7,904 nucleotides of DNA from an uncultured Clostridia bacterium (GCA_938049125.1 CALICR010000098.1:1-7904), one strand, 5' to 3'. Positions 1 through 6,037 are shown, counted from the stretch's first letter. Numbers and translations: made by a program. The notes: generated by a model not told the origin, from the sequence alone.

Positions 1-478
1 CGCGGAGCAGGCCCGGCTGCTGCCCGAGGAGGCCGCCGAGGCCTCGGTCCGCTCGCTCCGGGACGAGATGGGGCCGGAGCTGTTCCGCCAGTTCCGCGAA
101 AAGTCCCTCTGGGAGTTTGAACACATTATCCCCGGCCCAGAAGAACCCGGCCCCATGACCTGCCGGGCCGGGAGCTGCTCCTTCTCCGTCAACTGGCAGG
201 GCGAGCTGCACCCCTGCGTGCTGCTCACCTCGCCCGCCGCGCCCGTGTTCGAGAGCGGCTTCGCCGCCGGGTGGCAGCACCTGCGGGACGAGCTGCGGAA
301 GGTCCGCATCAGCGCCAGGTGCAGCGCCTGCCGTCTGCGGCCCCTCTGCCGCGTCTGCGCCGCCGCCTGCCTCTTCGAGACGGGCAGCTACCTCGGCACC
401 CCCGACTATCTCTGCCGCTGCACCGAGGAGGTGCTGCGCCGCCTGACCGCCGCCGGAGAGGAGGACCGTCATGACTGA
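1..478 (+). CDS. radical SAM/SPASM domain protein, C-terminal part (5' end outside window)
   Basis: The frame is open from base 2 at the left edge to TGA 476-478, giving 158 visible residues; the true start and the radical SAM CxxxCxxC core lie upstream. The visible part carries nine cysteines in a SPASM-like layout. C54, C59 and C72 sit around a 'GELHPC' stretch, then come C107-x2-C110-x5-C116-x2-C119-x3-C123 and C138/C140. SPASM domains bind auxiliary [4Fe-4S] clusters in radical SAM enzymes that mature peptides (AlbA, PqqE and anaerobic sulfatase-maturase families), so a cytoplasmic peptide-modifying role is likely but inferred. The gene overlaps the next one by 8 bases, and its 3' end contains the next gene's ribosome binding site (GGAGAGGAGG, 455-464). 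The chemistry (thioether, C-C or other link) cannot be told from this fragment. Confidence is high for SPASM and moderate for peptide maturation. Confidence 0.82.
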   Translation, partial: AEQARLLPEEAAEASVRSLRDEMGPELFRQFREKSLWEFEHIIPGPEEPGPMTCRAGSCSFSVNWQGELHPCVLLTSPAAPVFESGFAAGWQHLRDELRKVRISARCSACRLRPLCRVCAAACLFETGSYLGTPDYLCRCTEEVLRRLTAAGEEDRHD

Positions 479-1313
479 CCGCTTTCTCATCGGGGACTTT
501 CCCTTCCGCCTCACCGCGCCGGAGGACCTCCCCGTCCCCGACAACTTCTTAAAATTCCGGGCCGATGTTCCCCCCGCCTATGCCTACCGCCTCGGCTGGG
601 CCGACGAGCTGCCCGCGCTGGACGGCCCCGTGCTGGCCCGGCGCACCGCCCTGACCGTCTGCGGCAGTCCGGAGCAGGAGCAGCGCGGTCTGCTGCTTGC
701 CGGGGCGCCTCTGGCCGTCTACCGCGAGACCGCGCCCGACGCCGCCGATGTCGCCATTCTCCGCGCCCAGGGCTCCATGCTCTGCGTGGACACGGTCTTC
801 GTCTCCCTGCTGGCGCTGGAGCGCCGGATGCTGGCCCGGGACGGGCTGATCCTCCACTGTGCCTACGTCCGCACGCCCCGGGGGGCCATTCTCTTCTCCG
901 GCCCGTCCGGCATCGGCAAGAGCACCCAGGGCGGCCTCTGGGTGCAGCACCGCGGGGCCGAGGTCCACAACGGCGACCGCGCTTTGCTCCAGTGCCTGGA
1001 CGGGCGCTGGACCGCCCGTGGCTGGCCCGTCTGCGGCAGCTCTTGCATCTGCACGCCCTGCGACACGCCCATCCGGGCCGTCGTTCTGCTGGAGCAGCGC
1101 CCGGAAAACCGCGCCGAACGCCTGCGCTCCGCCCAGGCCTTCCTCCAGCTCTTCCCCCAGATCACCGTGAACCGCTGGAACCCCGCCGCCGCAGACCGCG
1201 CCGCCGGGCTGCTGGAGCGGCTCATCGCGGCGGTGCCCGTGCTGCGCCTCGGCTGCACCGTCTCCGCAGAAGCCGTAGACTGCCTTGAGGCGGCGCTGGA
1301 GGCCTGCCCATGA
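471..1313 (+). CDS. HPr kinase/PEPCK-like P-loop protein of a peptide-maturation cassette
   Basis: This 280-residue protein has a clear Walker A motif, GPSGIGKST, at residues 144-152. It is preceded by an 'LHCAYV' strand (128-133) and followed by 'NGDRALL' (167-173), with D169 in the place of the metal-binding acidic residue. A 'GWPVCGSS' loop (184-191) comes next, then a long C-terminal helical part with 'FPQITVNRWN' (228-237). This order of elements matches the HprK/PEPCK-like fold (COG1493-like) rather than true HPr kinase, which carries a different N-terminal domain. Such proteins occur in RiPP loci; the lasso-peptide kinase of the paeninodin cluster is a characterised example that phosphorylates its precursor. 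Here the substrate is unknown. The first 120 residues are unassigned. The ATG at 471 has GGAGAGGAGG just upstream, and the 3' end overlaps the next start as ATGA, implying coupled translation. It could also be a non-catalytic nucleotide-binding partner. Confidence 0.75.
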   Translation: MTDRFLIGDFPFRLTAPEDLPVPDNFLKFRADVPPAYAYRLGWADELPALDGPVLARRTALTVCGSPEQEQRGLLLAGAPLAVYRETAPDAADVAILRAQGSMLCVDTVFVSLLALERRMLARDGLILHCAYVRTPRGAILFSGPSGIGKSTQGGLWVQHRGAEVHNGDRALLQCLDGRWTARGWPVCGSSCICTPCDTPIRAVVLLEQRPENRAERLRSAQAFLQLFPQITVNRWNPAAADRAAGLLERLIAAVPVLRLGCTVSAEAVDCLEAALEACP

Positions 1314-1753
1314 CCACGCGCGCGTATGTGGACGCCCTGCGCGCCGCCGTGGAGGCGGGCCGGGACGCTGAAATGACAATCGTGGGCAGCAGCATGGCCC
1401 CGTTCCTCATCCACGGCCGCGACGCCGTGCGCTTCCGTGCGCCGGACGGGCCGCTGCGCCCCGGAGACATCCTGTTTTTCCGCCGGGACAGCGGCCAGTA
1501 TGTGCTCCACCGCCTGCGCCGCATCGCCCCGGAGGGGCTTTACCTCATCGGCGACGCCCAGACCGTCACGGAGGGGCCGATCGCCCCGGACCGGGTCTTC
1601 GCCCGGGCCATCGCCGTGCGCCGCAAGGGCCGCTGGTACGGGCCGGAGAGCCGCCTCTGGCGCTTCTTCGCCGGTCCATGGCTGCATCTCATCCCCCTGC
1701 GCCCGGCGCTCATCTTTCTTACAAGCCTCCCCAGCCGAAGCAGAAAGGACTAA
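1310..1753 (+). CDS. S24/S26-family signal-peptidase-like protease, short, Ser-His type
   Basis: This 147-residue protein shows the signal peptidase I boxes in order. GSSMAP at 26-31 gives nucleophile S28, PGDILFFRR follows at 51-59, VLHRL at 65-69 puts a histidine (H67) where bacterial SPase I has lysine, and GDA lies at 81-83. A Ser-His dyad of this kind is known from SipW/Sec11-type signal peptidases. Unlike those, there is no N-terminal membrane anchor: the protein starts with a soluble helix and the catalytic serine lies only 28 residues in. A modestly hydrophobic C-terminal stretch (about 117-140) might touch the membrane. Between a SPASM enzyme and an exporter that lacks its own peptidase domain, the natural guess is leader removal from a modified peptide, which is inference. 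The start overlaps the upstream stop by 4 bases (ATGA). The stop TAA (1751-1753) is 2 bases from the next ATG. Confidence 0.8.
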   Translation: MTTRAYVDALRAAVEAGRDAEMTIVGSSMAPFLIHGRDAVRFRAPDGPLRPGDILFFRRDSGQYVLHRLRRIAPEGLYLIGDAQTVTEGPIAPDRVFARAIAVRRKGRWYGPESRLWRFFAGPWLHLIPLRPALIFLTSLPSRSRKD

Positions 1754-1755
1754 GC

Positions 1756-3543
1756 ATGGACGAACAGACCGCCAAACGGGACAAAGCGACCTTTGAATCC
1801 CTGGACATTCTCATCTCCCGCTGGCGCGACGGCACCTTTCAGGAGATCGTGGACGACTGGAAGTGGATCTTCTCCTACAGCGCCCGCTACAAGGGAGCCA
1901 TCGCCTTCTATACGGTCCTCGGCATTCTCAGCACGACGCTGGGCCTTGTGGGCAGTGTGGCGGGCAAGTACGCCATCGACATCATCACCGGCCACCAGAC
2001 GAGCAGGCTCCTCACGCTGGTGCTCCTGATGGTGGGCAGCACACTGTTCTCTCTGGCCTTCGACAGCGTCATCAGCCGCATCTCCCTCAAGCTGAGCCTC
2101 ACCATCAACAACGACATCCAGGCCGACATCTTCGACAAGATCGTGGACGCCGACTGGCTCGCCCTGAGCCGCTACTCCAACGGCGACATCCTCAACCGCT
2201 TCAACAGCGACATCGGCACCGTCAGCGGCAACGCCATCAGCTGGCTGCCCACCATTCTCATCGCCGTCTACCGCTTCGCCGCCACGTTCCTCGTGCTGCT
2301 GCACTACGACTGGATCATGGCGCTCATCGCCCTGGCCAGCGCACCCTTCCTGCTGCTTCTCTCCCGCATCGTGCTGAAAAAGCAGCGGGAGTACAGCCGC
2401 AAGGTCAAGGAAATGTCCAGCAACCTCATGACCTTCGAGGTCGAGACCTTCTACAACCTCGACACCGTCAAATCCTTCGGCGTCGCGCCGCACTACAGCA
2501 AAAAAATGCGCTGGTGGCAGGAGAAATTCAAAAGCATCAGCCTCACCTACAACCTCTTCACCATCAAGACGAACATCGTCCTCTCCCTGCTGGGCATGGG
2601 CGTTCAGTTTGCCGCCTTCGGCTACTGCCTGTTCCGCCTCTGGACCGGGGACATCACCTACGGCACCATGACGCTGTTCCTCCAGCAGCGCAGCAGCCTC
2701 ACGAGCGCCTTCCAGAGCGTCGTGGGCATCATCCCCGCTTTCCTCAGCAGCGCCGTCTCAGCCCATCGCATCCGGGAGCTGGTGGAGCTGCCCCGGGAGG
2801 TCCACATCCCCGAGAGCGGCGCGCTCGACGCCGCAGCGGCGGAGGGCTTCACCGTGGCCCTGCGGGACCTCAGCTTCGCCTATCAGGAGGGCACCGACGT
2901 CATCCGCCGCTCGGCGCTGCTGGCCCGGCCCGGCGAGATCGTCGCCCTTATCGGCCCCTCCGGCGAGGGGAAGACAACGCTCATCCGCCTGATCCTCGGC
3001 CTCATCCACCCCCAGGCGGGCGAGGCCGTCATCCGCGCCGCCGACGGGCGGGAGCTGCCCATGAACGCGGACACGCGCCACCTCTTCGCCTACGTGCCCC
3101 AGGGCAACACCATCCTCTCGGGCACCATCGCCGAGAACCTGCGCATGGTCCGGGAGGACGCCACGGACGAGGAGCTGATCGACGCGCTGAAGGTAGCCTG
3201 CGCCTGGGATTTCGTGGAGAAGCTGCCGGACACCATCCACAGCAAGGTCGGCGAGCGGGGTCGCGGCCTCTCCGAGGGCCAGGCCCAGCGCATCGCCATC
3301 GCCCGGGCCATCCTGCGGGATGCGCCGGTGCTGCTGCTGGATGAGGCCACCTCTGCCCTGGACGTGACCACGGAGCGCCGCGTGCTGCGCAGCATCGTAC
3401 AGCAGCGGCCCAACAAGACCTGCATCGTCACGACCCACCGCCCCAGCGTCCTGGGACTGGCCAGCCGGGTCTACCGGGTCCTCGACACCCGCATCACGGA
3501 GCTGAGCGAGGAGGAGTCCAGCCGCATGGCCATGGATTTCTGA
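1756..3543 (+). CDS. ABC exporter half-transporter (membrane domain plus ATPase), no peptidase domain
   Basis: This is a 595-residue fused exporter. After a soluble N-terminus of about 45 residues, hydrophobic segments near 47-68, 85-105, 162-182, 184-204, 272-295 and 303-330 give the six-helix ABC type-1 fold. The ATPase domain has Walker A GPSGEGKTT (400-408), Q-loop Q449 in 'YVPQGN', signature LSEGQ (505-509, E in place of the usual first G), Walker B 'VLLLDE' with D529/E530, D-loop 'SALD' and H-loop H561. It would work as a homodimer in the inner membrane. No C39 cysteine-protease domain precedes the membrane part, so any leader cleavage must be done elsewhere, plausibly by the S26-like neighbour. 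ATG 1756 is chosen because AGAAAGGA (1742-1749) precedes it and the upstream stop is 2 bases away; an in-frame ATG at 1678 lies inside the previous gene and is unlikely. Cargo is unknown, but the locus suggests a modified peptide. Confidence 0.88.
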   Translation: MDEQTAKRDKATFESLDILISRWRDGTFQEIVDDWKWIFSYSARYKGAIAFYTVLGILSTTLGLVGSVAGKYAIDIITGHQTSRLLTLVLLMVGSTLFSLAFDSVISRISLKLSLTINNDIQADIFDKIVDADWLALSRYSNGDILNRFNSDIGTVSGNAISWLPTILIAVYRFAATFLVLLHYDWIMALIALASAPFLLLLSRIVLKKQREYSRKVKEMSSNLMTFEVETFYNLDTVKSFGVAPHYSKKMRWWQEKFKSISLTYNLFTIKTNIVLSLLGMGVQFAAFGYCLFRLWTGDITYGTMTLFLQQRSSLTSAFQSVVGIIPAFLSSAVSAHRIRELVELPREVHIPESGALDAAAAEGFTVALRDLSFAYQEGTDVIRRSALLARPGEIVALIGPSGEGKTTLIRLILGLIHPQAGEAVIRAADGRELPMNADTRHLFAYVPQGNTILSGTIAENLRMVREDATDEELIDALKVACAWDFVEKLPDTIHSKVGERGRGLSEGQAQRIAIARAILRDAPVLLLDEATSALDVTTERRVLRSIVQQRPNKTCIVTTHRPSVLGLASRVYRVLDTRITELSEEESSRMAMDF

Positions 3544-3563
3544 GTCATGTTTTTCCGCTCCGG

Positions 3564-3585
3564 CGCATAGACTGTCTGGTATGCG
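3564..3585 (+). repeat. short imperfect palindrome before the 25-codon ORF
   Basis: CGCATA (3564-3569) and TATGCG (3580-3585) are inverted, with GAC-T-GTC nested between them. The element ends three bases before the AGGAGGTGA ribosome binding site. It could form a small RNA hairpin or be a protein site; it may also be chance. Confidence 0.35.
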
Positions 3586-3587
3586 TC

Positions 3588-3596
3588 AGGAGGTGA
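3588..3596 (+). promoter_or_regulatory. strong ribosome binding site for the 25-codon ORF
   Basis: AGGAGGTGA matches the anti-Shine-Dalgarno complement over nine bases and ends 4 bases before ATG 3601. It is the main reason to take the tiny ORF seriously, because the rest of this 235-base gap (3544-3778) has no other coding signal. Confidence 0.6.
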
Positions 3597-3600
3597 ATCC

Positions 3601-3678
3601 ATGGACCCGACCTACCCGCCCGGCGACCTCGACGAGCTGATCTTCGCCGGAGAGGAGCCAAAAGTCAGCGACCGATAA
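3601..3678 (+). CDS. possible 25-residue small protein at the end of the cassette, unrecognised
   Basis: This is a short ORF from ATG 3601 to TAA 3676-3678, preceded by a near-perfect Shine-Dalgarno AGGAGGTGA at 3588-3596. The product begins MDPTYPPGDLDEL and ends EEPKVSDR. It is strongly acidic (7 Asp/Glu against 2 Lys/Arg) and has no cysteine, signal peptide or membrane segment. It starts 57 bases after the exporter stop, and its stop codon lies in the first bases of a terminator stem. That placement makes it look like the last cistron of the operon. I do not recognise it. It could be a small cassette protein, a cysteine-free precursor or leader-like peptide, or a gene remnant that kept its ribosome binding site. 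An alternative overlapping frame from ATG 3581 (19 codons) has no ribosome binding site of its own. Confidence 0.45.
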   Translation: MDPTYPPGDLDELIFAGEEPKVSDR

Positions 3679-3710
3679 CGGGATGGAGCGCGCTGCTCCA
3701 TCCCGTTTTC
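3677..3710 (+). terminator. rho-independent terminator closing the peptide cassette
   Basis: AACGGGATGGAGC (3677-3689) pairs perfectly with GCTCCATCCCGTT (3695-3707) over 13 bp around the 5-base loop GCGCT. It is followed by a short T/C tail. It overlaps the TAA of the 25-codon ORF and precedes a fresh promoter, so it should insulate the cassette from the GyrI-like gene. Confidence 0.85.
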
Positions 3711-3717
3711 CCCGCCA

Positions 3718-3746
3718 TTGACAAGCCGCGGCCGCGCCCGTATACT
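3718..3746 (+). promoter_or_regulatory. sigma-A type promoter of the GyrI-like gene
   Basis: A perfect -35 TTGACA (3718-3723) and -10 TATACT (3741-3746) are separated by exactly 17 bp. The expected start point is near 3753, giving a leader of about 25 bases that contains AGGAGG (3767-3772) before ATG 3779. No operator-like repeat is evident, so fairly strong constitutive expression is plausible. Confidence 0.85.
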
Positions 3747-3778
3747 TTGGGTAAACAACAATTTGCAGGAGGCGCGCC

Positions 3779-4420
3779 ATGGCATTCGATTTCAAGAAGG
3801 AATACAGGGAATTCTATCTGCCGAAGGACCGGCCCGGGATCGTAACCGTCCCGGCGGCGAACTACATCGCCGTCCGCGGCCAGGGCGACCCCAACGAGCC
3901 GGGCGGGGCCTACCGGCAGGCCATCGGCGTGCTCTACGCCGTGGCCTATACGCTGAAGATGAGCAAAAAGACCGATCACCGCATCGAGGGCTTTTTTGAC
4001 TATGTGGTGCCGCCCCTGGAGGGCTTCTGGGAACAGGACGGCGGCGGGGCCATCGACTATGACAACAAGGCGGCCTTCCGCTGGACCTCCGTGCTCCGGC
4101 TGCCGGACTTTGTCACCCGGGCGGACCTCGCCTGGGCCGTGGAGACAGCTTCCCAGAAGAAAAAGCTCGACTGCACTGCGGCGGAGTTCCTGACGGTGGA
4201 CGAGGGACTGTGTGTGCAGCTGCTCCACCTCGGCCCCTTCGACGAGGAGCCTGCCTCCGTCGCGCGGATGGACCGCTACCTCGCGGAGCACGGCTACGAG
4301 AACGACTGGGAGAGCGGCCGCCTGCACCATGAGATCTACCTCTCCGACGCCCGCCGCGTCCCGCCGGAAAACTGGCGGACCGTCATCCGCCACCCCATCC
4401 GGCCCGCCGGTGCGGACTGA
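3779..4420 (+). CDS. GyrI-like small-molecule-binding domain protein
   Basis: This 213-residue soluble protein resembles the stand-alone GyrI-like family (COG4832-type). Features seen are the N-terminal 'FDFKKEYREFYLP' opening, 'NYIAVRGQGDPN' (28-39), 'LYAVAYTLKM' (52-61), 'VPPLEGFW' (77-84), 'DEGLCVQLLHLGPFDEEP' (141-158) and the C-terminal 'HHEIYLSDARR' (183-193) with 'TVIRHP' (201-206). Length and motif order fit a complete member. The fold binds small hydrophobic molecules. Some GyrI-like proteins act as sensor domains of transcription factors, and others have been reported to hydrolyse cyclopropanoid genotoxins; which applies here cannot be told. There is no DNA-binding domain. The start is fixed by AGGAGG six bases upstream. 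It is monocistronic, with its own promoter and a terminator before it, so no functional link to the cassette is implied. Confidence 0.85.
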   Translation: MAFDFKKEYREFYLPKDRPGIVTVPAANYIAVRGQGDPNEPGGAYRQAIGVLYAVAYTLKMSKKTDHRIEGFFDYVVPPLEGFWEQDGGGAIDYDNKAAFRWTSVLRLPDFVTRADLAWAVETASQKKKLDCTAAEFLTVDEGLCVQLLHLGPFDEEPASVARMDRYLAEHGYENDWESGRLHHEIYLSDARRVPPENWRTVIRHPIRPAGAD

Positions 4421-4452
4421 GGCGTCCCCGGCGATTTTGCGGCGATTGCATC

Positions 4453-4481
4453 TTTACATCCGCGGGGATTTCGGCTATAAT
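4453..4481 (+). promoter_or_regulatory. sigma-A type promoter of prfB
   Basis: TTTACA (4453-4458) and a perfect -10 TATAAT (4476-4481) are 17 bp apart. Transcription should begin near 4488, leaving a leader of about 33 bases before ATG 4521. A short direct repeat (GGCGATT at 4430-4436 and 4441-4447) lies just upstream of the -35. Confidence 0.85.
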
Positions 4482-4520
4482 TAGGATGAAAATTTATGAC
4501 TGCTGTGAGAGTGAACCGAA

Positions 4521-5642
4521 ATGATCGAATTTGAAGAATACAAAGTCCGTCTGAATGACCTCCGCCCGAAGCTCGCGGAGCTGCGCGCGTCCCTGAACAT
4601 CGACCACGCGCTGGAGGAGCTGGAGCGCCTTCACTCCATGCAGGAGTCCGAGGGCTTCTGGGACGACACCGCCAAGAGCCAGAAGATCGTCCGCCAGACC
4701 CGGACGCTGGAGAACACCGTCTCCGAATACAACCACATGGAGGCCCTTTGGGAGGACCTCATGACCATCTGCGAGATGGCCCTCGAGGAGGATGACGACT
4801 CCATGCTGGACGAGCTGAAGACCGGCTACGAAAAGCTGGAGACCAACATGGAGACCGCCCGCCTCGAGACCCTGCTGACCGGCGAGTACGACCAGAGCAA
4901 CGCCCTCGTGTCCTTCCACGCCGGGGCCGGCGGCACCGAGGCCCAGGACTGGTGCCAGATGCTCTACCGGATGTACACTCACTGGGCCGAGAGCCACGGC
5001 TTCACCTACAAGCTCCTCGACTACCAGGACGGCGACGAGGCCGGCATCAAGTCTGCCGACATCATGATTGAGGGTGCCAACGCCTTCGGCTTCCTCAAGG
5101 GCGAGGCCGGCGTCCACCGGCTGGTCCGCGTCTCCCCCTTTGACGCCAATGCCCGCCGCCACACCTCCTTCTCCGCCGTCGAGGTCATCCCCGAGATCGA
5201 CGACGACATGGAGGTCGAAATTCGGCCCGAGGACATCGAGATGCAGGTCTACCGCTCCTCCGGCGCAGGCGGCCAGCACATCAACAAGACGTCCTCCGCC
5301 GTCCGCCTCATCCACAAGCCCACGGGCATCGTGGTCTCCTGCCAGACCCAGCGCGACCAGTTCCAGAACAAGGCCACCTGTATGCGGATGCTGCGCTCCA
5401 AGCTCGTCGAGATCAAGGAACGGGAGCACCTGGAGAAAATTTCCGATATCAAGGGCGTCCAGCAGAAGATCGAGTGGGGCAGCCAGATCCGCAACTACGT
5501 CTTCATGCCCTATACCCTCGTGAAGGACACCCGGACAGGCTTCGAGACCTCCAATATCGCCTCCGTCATGGACGGCAACCTGGACGGCTTCATCAACGCC
5601 TACCTCACCTGCGCCGCCACCGGCAACTGGGTCACAAAATAA
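4521..5642 (+). CDS. prfB: peptide chain release factor 2 (RF2), single continuous frame
   Basis: This 373-residue class I release factor terminates translation at UGA and UAA. The codon-recognition tripeptide SPF at 205-207 marks RF2 rather than RF1, and the catalytic GGQ lies at 250-252 in 'GAGGQHINKT'; both fall at the same numbers as in E. coli RF2. Residue 246 is serine. The C-terminus 'DTRTGFETSN...' is typical. Many bacteria make RF2 by a +1 frameshift at an in-frame UGA at codon 26. Here codons 24-26 read TCC CTG AAC, and neither a stop nor the usual AGGGGG stimulator is present, so that autoregulation is absent. The start is secure because an in-frame TGA (4512-4514) blocks upstream extension, although the ribosome binding site (GAGAGTGA) is weak. 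The gene itself ends in TAA, which RF1 can also read. Confidence 0.97.
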   Translation: MIEFEEYKVRLNDLRPKLAELRASLNIDHALEELERLHSMQESEGFWDDTAKSQKIVRQTRTLENTVSEYNHMEALWEDLMTICEMALEEDDDSMLDELKTGYEKLETNMETARLETLLTGEYDQSNALVSFHAGAGGTEAQDWCQMLYRMYTHWAESHGFTYKLLDYQDGDEAGIKSADIMIEGANAFGFLKGEAGVHRLVRVSPFDANARRHTSFSAVEVIPEIDDDMEVEIRPEDIEMQVYRSSGAGGQHINKTSSAVRLIHKPTGIVVSCQTQRDQFQNKATCMRMLRSKLVEIKEREHLEKISDIKGVQQKIEWGSQIRNYVFMPYTLVKDTRTGFETSNIASVMDGNLDGFINAYLTCAATGNWVTK

Positions 5643-5664
5643 CGGACAAATTGCGAGAAAAGCC

Positions 5665-5693
5665 TTGCTTTTTTCCAGATGTTGTGGTAAAAT
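5665..5693 (+). promoter_or_regulatory. probable promoter of secG
   Basis: TTGCTT (5665-5670) and TAAAAT (5688-5693) are spaced by 17 bp, with an extended -10 TGG directly before the TAAAAT. The leader would be about 50 bases and contains GGAGGG (5738-5743) nine bases before ATG 5753. Some read-through from prfB is also possible, since no convincing terminator follows prfB. Confidence 0.65.
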
Positions 5694-5752
5694 ACAATCT
5701 GCTTTATGACGATCCGTCCCGGGCGGGATATTATTTTGGAGGGATATCAACC

Positions 5753-5989
5753 ATGACCACCGTCACCTATATCATCATGGCCGTTCAGGTCCTCTGCGCC
5801 ATTGCGCTCATCGCCGTCGTGACCATCCAGTCCGGCAAGAGTGCCGGTCTCTCCGGCGTCATCGCGGGCGGCTCCGAGACCTTCCTCGGCAAGGGCAAGT
5901 CCAAGACTCTGGACGCCAAGCTCGCCTCTGCCACCAAGTGGATTGCCGGCGCTTTCGTGCTGCTGACGTTCGTGCTGAACCTGCTGTGA
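5753..5989 (+). CDS. secG: preprotein translocase subunit SecG
   Basis: This 78-residue small membrane protein of the SecYEG translocon assists SecA-driven export. It has two hydrophobic segments (about 5-24 and 62-78) flanking the conserved cytoplasmic loop 'IQSGKSAGLSGVIAGGSETFLGK' region at 25-47, a SecG hallmark. The length is normal for Gram-positive SecG. ATG 5753 is chosen because GGAGGG (5738-5743) sits at a good distance and because the hydrophobic N-terminus begins there; longer in-frame extensions run into prfB. In many Firmicutes secG is followed by rnr and smpB, but here a terminator and a convergent gene follow directly, so it is the only or last gene of its transcript. Confidence 0.95.
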   Translation: MTTVTYIIMAVQVLCAIALIAVVTIQSGKSAGLSGVIAGGSETFLGKGKSKTLDAKLASATKWIAGAFVLLTFVLNLL

Positions 5990-6003
5990 TTTGAGAGAAA
6001 GAG

Positions 6004-6037
6004 AAAGCGGTGTGACCTGGAGTCACACCGCTTTTTT
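6004..6037 (+). terminator. strong, probably bidirectional terminator between secG and the SpoIID gene
   Basis: AAAGCGGTGTGAC (6004-6016) pairs perfectly with GTCACACCGCTTT (6022-6034) around the loop CTGGA, and a run of T to 6037 follows. On the minus strand the same hairpin is followed by a pyrimidine-rich tail (CTTTCTCTTTCTC). It can therefore also end the convergent gene, whose stop codon (6039-6037) touches it. Confidence 0.92.

Noticed and set aside
549..1687. Two long minus-strand open frames (549-1379 and 863-1687) opposite the HprK-like and S26-like genes
   Set aside because: They overlap convincing plus-strand genes, have Ala/Gly/Arg-rich composition and no family motifs.
1678..1755. 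Earlier in-frame ATG for the ABC exporter at 1678
   Set aside because: It would overlap 76 bases of the protease gene, adds a non-homologous Pro-rich stretch, and lacks a ribosome binding site. ATG 1756 has one and sits 2 bases after the upstream stop.
1863..3344. 493-codon open frame on the plus strand inside the ABC exporter
   Set aside because: The translation is a run of His/Arg/Pro-rich low-complexity sequence in another frame of a clear ABC gene; it is a shadow.
3547..3570. 7-codon ORF right after the exporter (ATG 3547 to TAG 3568-3570)
   Set aside because: It has no ribosome binding site and is too short to support; it is probably chance.
5658..5674. AAAAGC-CTT-GCTTTT hairpin after prfB as a terminator
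   Set aside because: A 6-bp, mostly A-T stem with a 3-base loop is too weak, and the same bases form the likely -35 region of the secG promoter.
4494..5750. 418-codon open frame on the minus strand opposite prfB
   Set aside because: It mirrors a highly conserved gene in a GC-rich genome; its product is low-complexity (Val/Gly/Asp/His-rich) and it has no ribosome binding site or recognisable domain. It arises from codon bias.
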